Shown piece by piece: positions 59,580-61,296 of a stretch of DNA of 61,296 bases (position 1 is the first letter of the stretch; every line of letters starts with the position of its first letter). Made by a program: the position numbers and the translations under genes. The DNA is from Anaerofustis butyriciformans (lineage in GTDB: Bacteria; Bacillota; Clostridia; Eubacteriales; Anaerofustaceae). A model generated the notes under the pieces. The model was not told where the DNA came from. It ran no database searches and saw only the letters and a program-made list of their open reading frames with translations. Location: NCBI RefSeq assembly GCF_036289385.1, contig NZ_JAYFFH010000010.1:1-61296 (forward strand), read 5' to 3'.

Positions 59580-59747
59580 ATGTATCCTGGAACATTAATA
59601 TACTTAATTATAGTTGTTGTTGCTGTTATATGCCTGTTTATAATGAAAAAAATAGATCCTGATGCGTTTTGGGTTTATTTTGGATGGGTAATATTCAATT
59701 TGATTTTAGGTTTGTTTTTACTTAACCCGTGGAGGATTTTTTCTTAA
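59580..59747 (+). CDS. 55-residue two-TM membrane protein, second copy type
   Basis: RBS GGAAGAGG. Two hydrophobic segments (about 5-22 and 31-50, MYPGTLIYLIIVVVAVICLF first). Its 3' end overlaps the convergent 130-residue membrane protein gene by 30 bp, as the 58797-58964 gene does with its convergent neighbour. Function unknown. Confidence 0.72.
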   Translation: MYPGTLIYLIIVVVAVICLFIMKKIDPDAFWVYFGWVIFNLILGLFLLNPWRIFS

Positions 59748-60110
59748 ATCGTTACATATTGAATTGAATATATCTACTGCTTTTTTACCGTCATATGAGT
59801 ATGGGTTTAAAATAGAATGTAATTCAAGCATTTTGTCAGCAGTTTCTTTGTTTACATATATTAATGCTTCGCCATAATGTTGACCATACTCGGGAGCATA
59901 ATCACTGTCTGCAGATAAGATACGTTTACCTGTTGAAGAAATATATTTTTCTATTACTTCTGCTTTATGTTCAATATAAAAACGTCGCTTATACATTCTT
60001 GTTTCATGAACAACATTAATAATTGATGTGAGTATAGGAGTTAGAATGGAAATAAGCAGAGATATGCCCATGATTATAATTTCTGGATTTTGTTTTACAT
60101 AATTTATCAT
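59718..60110 (-). CDS. Membrane protein with cytoplasmic helical domain, paralogue
   Basis: 130 residues, RBS AGAAAGGA. One hydrophobic segment (about 10-34) and then RRFYIEHKAEVIEKYISSTG and EALIYVNKETADKM. Same plan as the 58938-59309 protein: membrane helix, basic turn, a KYI-containing helix and a YVN/YVS strand. Driven by the minus-strand promoter of repeat module B. Function unknown. Confidence 0.8.
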   Translation of the reverse strand: MINYVKQNPEIIIMGISLLISILTPILTSIINVVHETRMYKRRFYIEHKAEVIEKYISSTGKRILSADSDYAPEYGQHYGEALIYVNKETADKMLELHSILNPYSYDGKKAVDIFNSICNDLRKNPPRVK

Positions 60111-60139
60111 GTTTTGTTTTCCTTTCTATATTTGTAATT

Positions 60140-60207
60140 TAAGTATAGGAAAAAACAAAATAAAAATCAATATTAGAAAGAGAGGAGTAGGAGTTAATTA
60201 TGGATAA
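60140..60207. repeat. Divergent promoter/RBS repeat module B
   Basis: A 68-bp unit with two differences from module A. It holds minus-strand TTGATT (60170-60165), a 17-bp spacer and TATACT (60147-60142), and on the plus strand the ribosome site and first codons of the 60-residue gene. Confidence 0.88.
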
Positions 60208-60382
60208 TGACATACAAAATCTATTTTTGAATTTAAAGGTGAAAGATGAAAGCAACAGAGATGTTCTATATCTAAATGATATGGAATTAAAAGGTGTTGA
60301 AAGTTTCTTAATAAAAAAGAGTTCCGACACACCTTACAGAATGGCAGAACTTGAACTTAAACTTATGGTTATATTTGATTAG
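60200..60382 (+). CDS. 60-residue small protein of the element
   Basis: Its start lies in module B with the same RBS and first two codons (ATG GAT AA.) as the 48-residue gene. MDNDIQNLFLNLKVKDESNR is followed by YLNDMELKGVESFLIKKSSD; it is charged, soluble and reminiscent of short DUF-type phage proteins with a LxGVxxFxI(K) strand. It overlaps the convergent DUF2513 gene by 14 bp. No function recognised. Confidence 0.75.
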   Translation: MDNDIQNLFLNLKVKDESNRDVLYLNDMELKGVESFLIKKSSDTPYRMAELELKLMVIFD

Positions 60383-60737
60383 AAAAATATGTTGTTGCAA
60401 TTTGAGATGCTAAAGAAATTATTGTCGGTAAAGATTCACAACCTATCTGTTTAATTTTTCTCCAAATTTTTTTGTTCCTTGTATTGGCAACAAATTCATG
60501 TCCAAGTGGAGATAAATCATGACAATAAAGAGTATTATATGAATCTGCTTGACGAAATCCATCAATTAATTTAGCTTTTGAACATTGTATGAAATGATAA
60601 ATTATAGTTTCTTTATCATATTTATTATTCATGCTTTCTGACAATGTGTTAGAGTTAATTACAATTATATTTGTACCTTTTGAACGTTCTTCAACATATA
60701 AAAGGACATCTCTAATACAGTCTATATTTAGTTTCAT
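60369..60737 (-). CDS. DUF2513-family protein
   Basis: 122 residues. MKLNIDCIRDVLLYVEE at the start, the IIYHFIQCSKAKLIDG segment and LSPLGHEFVANTRNKKIWRK match DUF2513, a small winged-helix-like family common on phages and mobile elements. Probably DNA-binding or regulatory, but its job is not known. Driven by the promoter in repeat module C. Confidence 0.88.
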   Translation of the reverse strand: MKLNIDCIRDVLLYVEERSKGTNIIVINSNTLSESMNNKYDKETIIYHFIQCSKAKLIDGFRQADSYNTLYCHDLSPLGHEFVANTRNKKIWRKIKQIGCESLPTIISLASQIATTYFSNQI

Positions 60738-60785
60738 GATTAATATTTTCCTTTCTTAAATACTTGCTGTATTTCAGCTGTAATT

Positions 60786-60833
60786 TAAGTATAGGAGAAA
60801 AGAAAATAAAAATCAATATTAGAAAGATAGGAG
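60786..60833. repeat. Promoter repeat module C
   Basis: Identical to module A over its first about 42 bp, then it diverges to AGGAGG. It keeps minus-strand TTGATT (60816-60811), a 17-bp spacer and TATACT (60793-60788) for the DUF2513 gene, and a ribosome site for the 52-residue gene at 60844. The segment GTAATTTAAGTATAGG is shared with module B. Confidence 0.87.
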
Positions 60834-60843
60834 GTACAAAAGC

Positions 60844-61002
60844 TTGGGAAATATAGAAAAAAAAATTATTGTTGAAAGCAATATAAAAGAAATAGAAAGT
60901 AAGCTAGAAAAATTTAGTGATTTACTCATAGAGACTAATAAAATGTTGGAGGAATTAGCCTCTATGAAAGTTAAGGTATTTTTTTACACAACTAACGAAT
61001 AG
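60844..61002 (+). CDS. 52-residue coiled-coil protein of the element
   Basis: A TTG start 9 bp after AGGAGG. (M)GNIEKKIIVESNIKEIESK continues as a charged helix with heptad spacing and ends MKVKVFFYTTNE. Same position relative to its module as the 48-residue gene. Function unknown; the start codon choice follows the strong RBS. Confidence 0.65.
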   Translation: MGNIEKKIIVESNIKEIESKLEKFSDLLIETNKMLEELASMKVKVFFYTTNE

Positions 61003-61087
61003 TAACATTGGTTATTGTGCCACATCTTGGGCATGTTACTATTCCTGGAGTAGCTTTGAATGTACATCCACATAAAAACGATGTCAA
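60992..61087 (-). CDS. Possible 31-residue zinc-ribbon mini-protein
   Basis: A minus-strand frame reads (M)TSFLCGCTFKATPGIVTCPR then CGTITNVTIR, with a CGC...CPRC arrangement of four Cys that looks like a real zinc ribbon. It overlaps the convergent 52-residue gene by 11 bp, continuing the tail-to-tail pattern of the array. No ribosome site precedes the only start (TTG at 61087), so it may be a remnant, or start differently. Confidence 0.35.
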   Translation of the reverse strand: MTSFLCGCTFKATPGIVTCPRCGTITNVTIR

Positions 61088-61123
61088 TAAAATAATTTGT
61101 AATATCAAAAAAGGAGCAAATAA

Positions 61124-61296
61124 ATGTCAATAGGAAAGAAAATAAGAGAACTTCGAGAAAAAAACGGTGTTTCAACCTTAACTTTGGCAAAGGAAATAGG
61201 TGTAAGTCAAAGGGCTATAGAGTACTGGGAGAGGGAAAAGAGGGTGCCTAGAATAGAAAGCATTAAAGCTATTGCCGACTATTTCAATATAAGTTT
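61124..61296 (+). CDS. XRE-family helix-turn-helix protein (cut by right edge)
   Basis: 57 residues visible from ATG after AAGGAG. MSIGKKIRELREKNGVSTLT, LAKEIGVSQRAIEYWEREKR and VPRIESIKAIADYFNIS form a complete XRE helix-turn-helix; the rest lies outside. A second regulator of the element's early region, separate from the LexA-like repressor and the Cro-like protein. Confidence 0.88.
   Translation, partial: MSIGKKIRELREKNGVSTLTLAKEIGVSQRAIEYWEREKRVPRIESIKAIADYFNIS

Noticed and set aside
60139..60330. 63-codon minus-strand ORF
   Set aside because: It lies across repeat module B and the 60-residue plus-strand gene and has no RBS.
60984..61190. 68-codon minus-strand ORF
   Set aside because: It runs antisense through the start of the XRE gene and reads as low-complexity aromatic sequence; the alternative frame with CPRC is the only interesting minus-strand reading there.
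1..61296. Insertion sequences or transposases
   Set aside because: No DDE/HUH transposase pattern or terminal inverted repeats were found; the only recombinase is the tyrosine integrase at 55460-56578.

Overview
The window is AT-rich DNA from a low-GC, strictly or largely anaerobic Firmicute. The evidence is an oxygen-sensitive class III ribonucleotide reductase (nrdD/nrdG), a large Bacillus/Clostridium-type SRP RNA, an ECF-type BioY, near-consensus SigA promoters, GGAGG ribosome sites and many TTG/GTG starts. A Clostridia/Tissierellia-type coccus fits best, but I cannot name a genus from sequence alone.

Layout. 1-1011: 3' end of a repetitive, Asp-rich cell-surface protein. 1129-6254: wall genes (glucosaminidase-like protein, class A PBP) and ligA. 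6405-7157: YwaF-like membrane protein. 7310-10632: nrd operon, with a consensus promoter flanked by NrdR-box-like sites and a small middle gene that repeats the glycyl-radical tail of NrdD. 10632-15214: GNAT acetyltransferase, two tandem PHP phosphoesterases, a MurE-like ligase and a lipoprotein. 15231-19509: a self-contained cassette bounded by near-identical 31-bp repeats. It holds an XRE repressor divergent from five zinc-ribbon/membrane genes and a sixth gene with possible EVE-like features. 19501-25000: acetyltransferase, rnhC, PIN/TRAM membrane protein, DUF1284, bioY, radA. 25112-34438: rpoB-rpoC under their own promoter, then hom and a free-standing ACT-ACT protein. 34464-43301: G5/3D wall protein, fruR-fruK-fruA operon, phosphoesterase, DMT transporter, DUF4250, VanZ-like and YczE-like membrane proteins. 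43469-54535: transporters, the SRP RNA gene, MATE pump, CoA-disulfide reductase/rhodanese fusion, murB, two YbjQ-family proteins, a phosphatase, a cupin and an EEP-family hydrolase. 54596-55353: HD hydrolase and tRNA-Leu(UAG).

From 55354 to the right edge lies the left end of a prophage or related integrative element inserted at tRNA-Leu. It has an integrase reading toward the tRNA, a membrane-anchored HIRAN-domain protein, a LexA/CI-like repressor divergent from a Cro-like gene with three palindromic operators, and then an array of very small genes. In that array divergent gene pairs share a 48-68 bp repeated module that carries a minus-strand promoter and (in two copies) the plus-strand ribosome site, and neighbouring pairs overlap tail to tail.

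Most striking: (1) the NrdD glycyl-radical mini-protein, possibly an anaerobic-RNR counterpart of the GrcA/YfiD spare part; (2) the repressor-controlled zinc-ribbon membrane operon; (3) the repeated promoter/gene modules of the element. Roles for all three are inferred, not shown.
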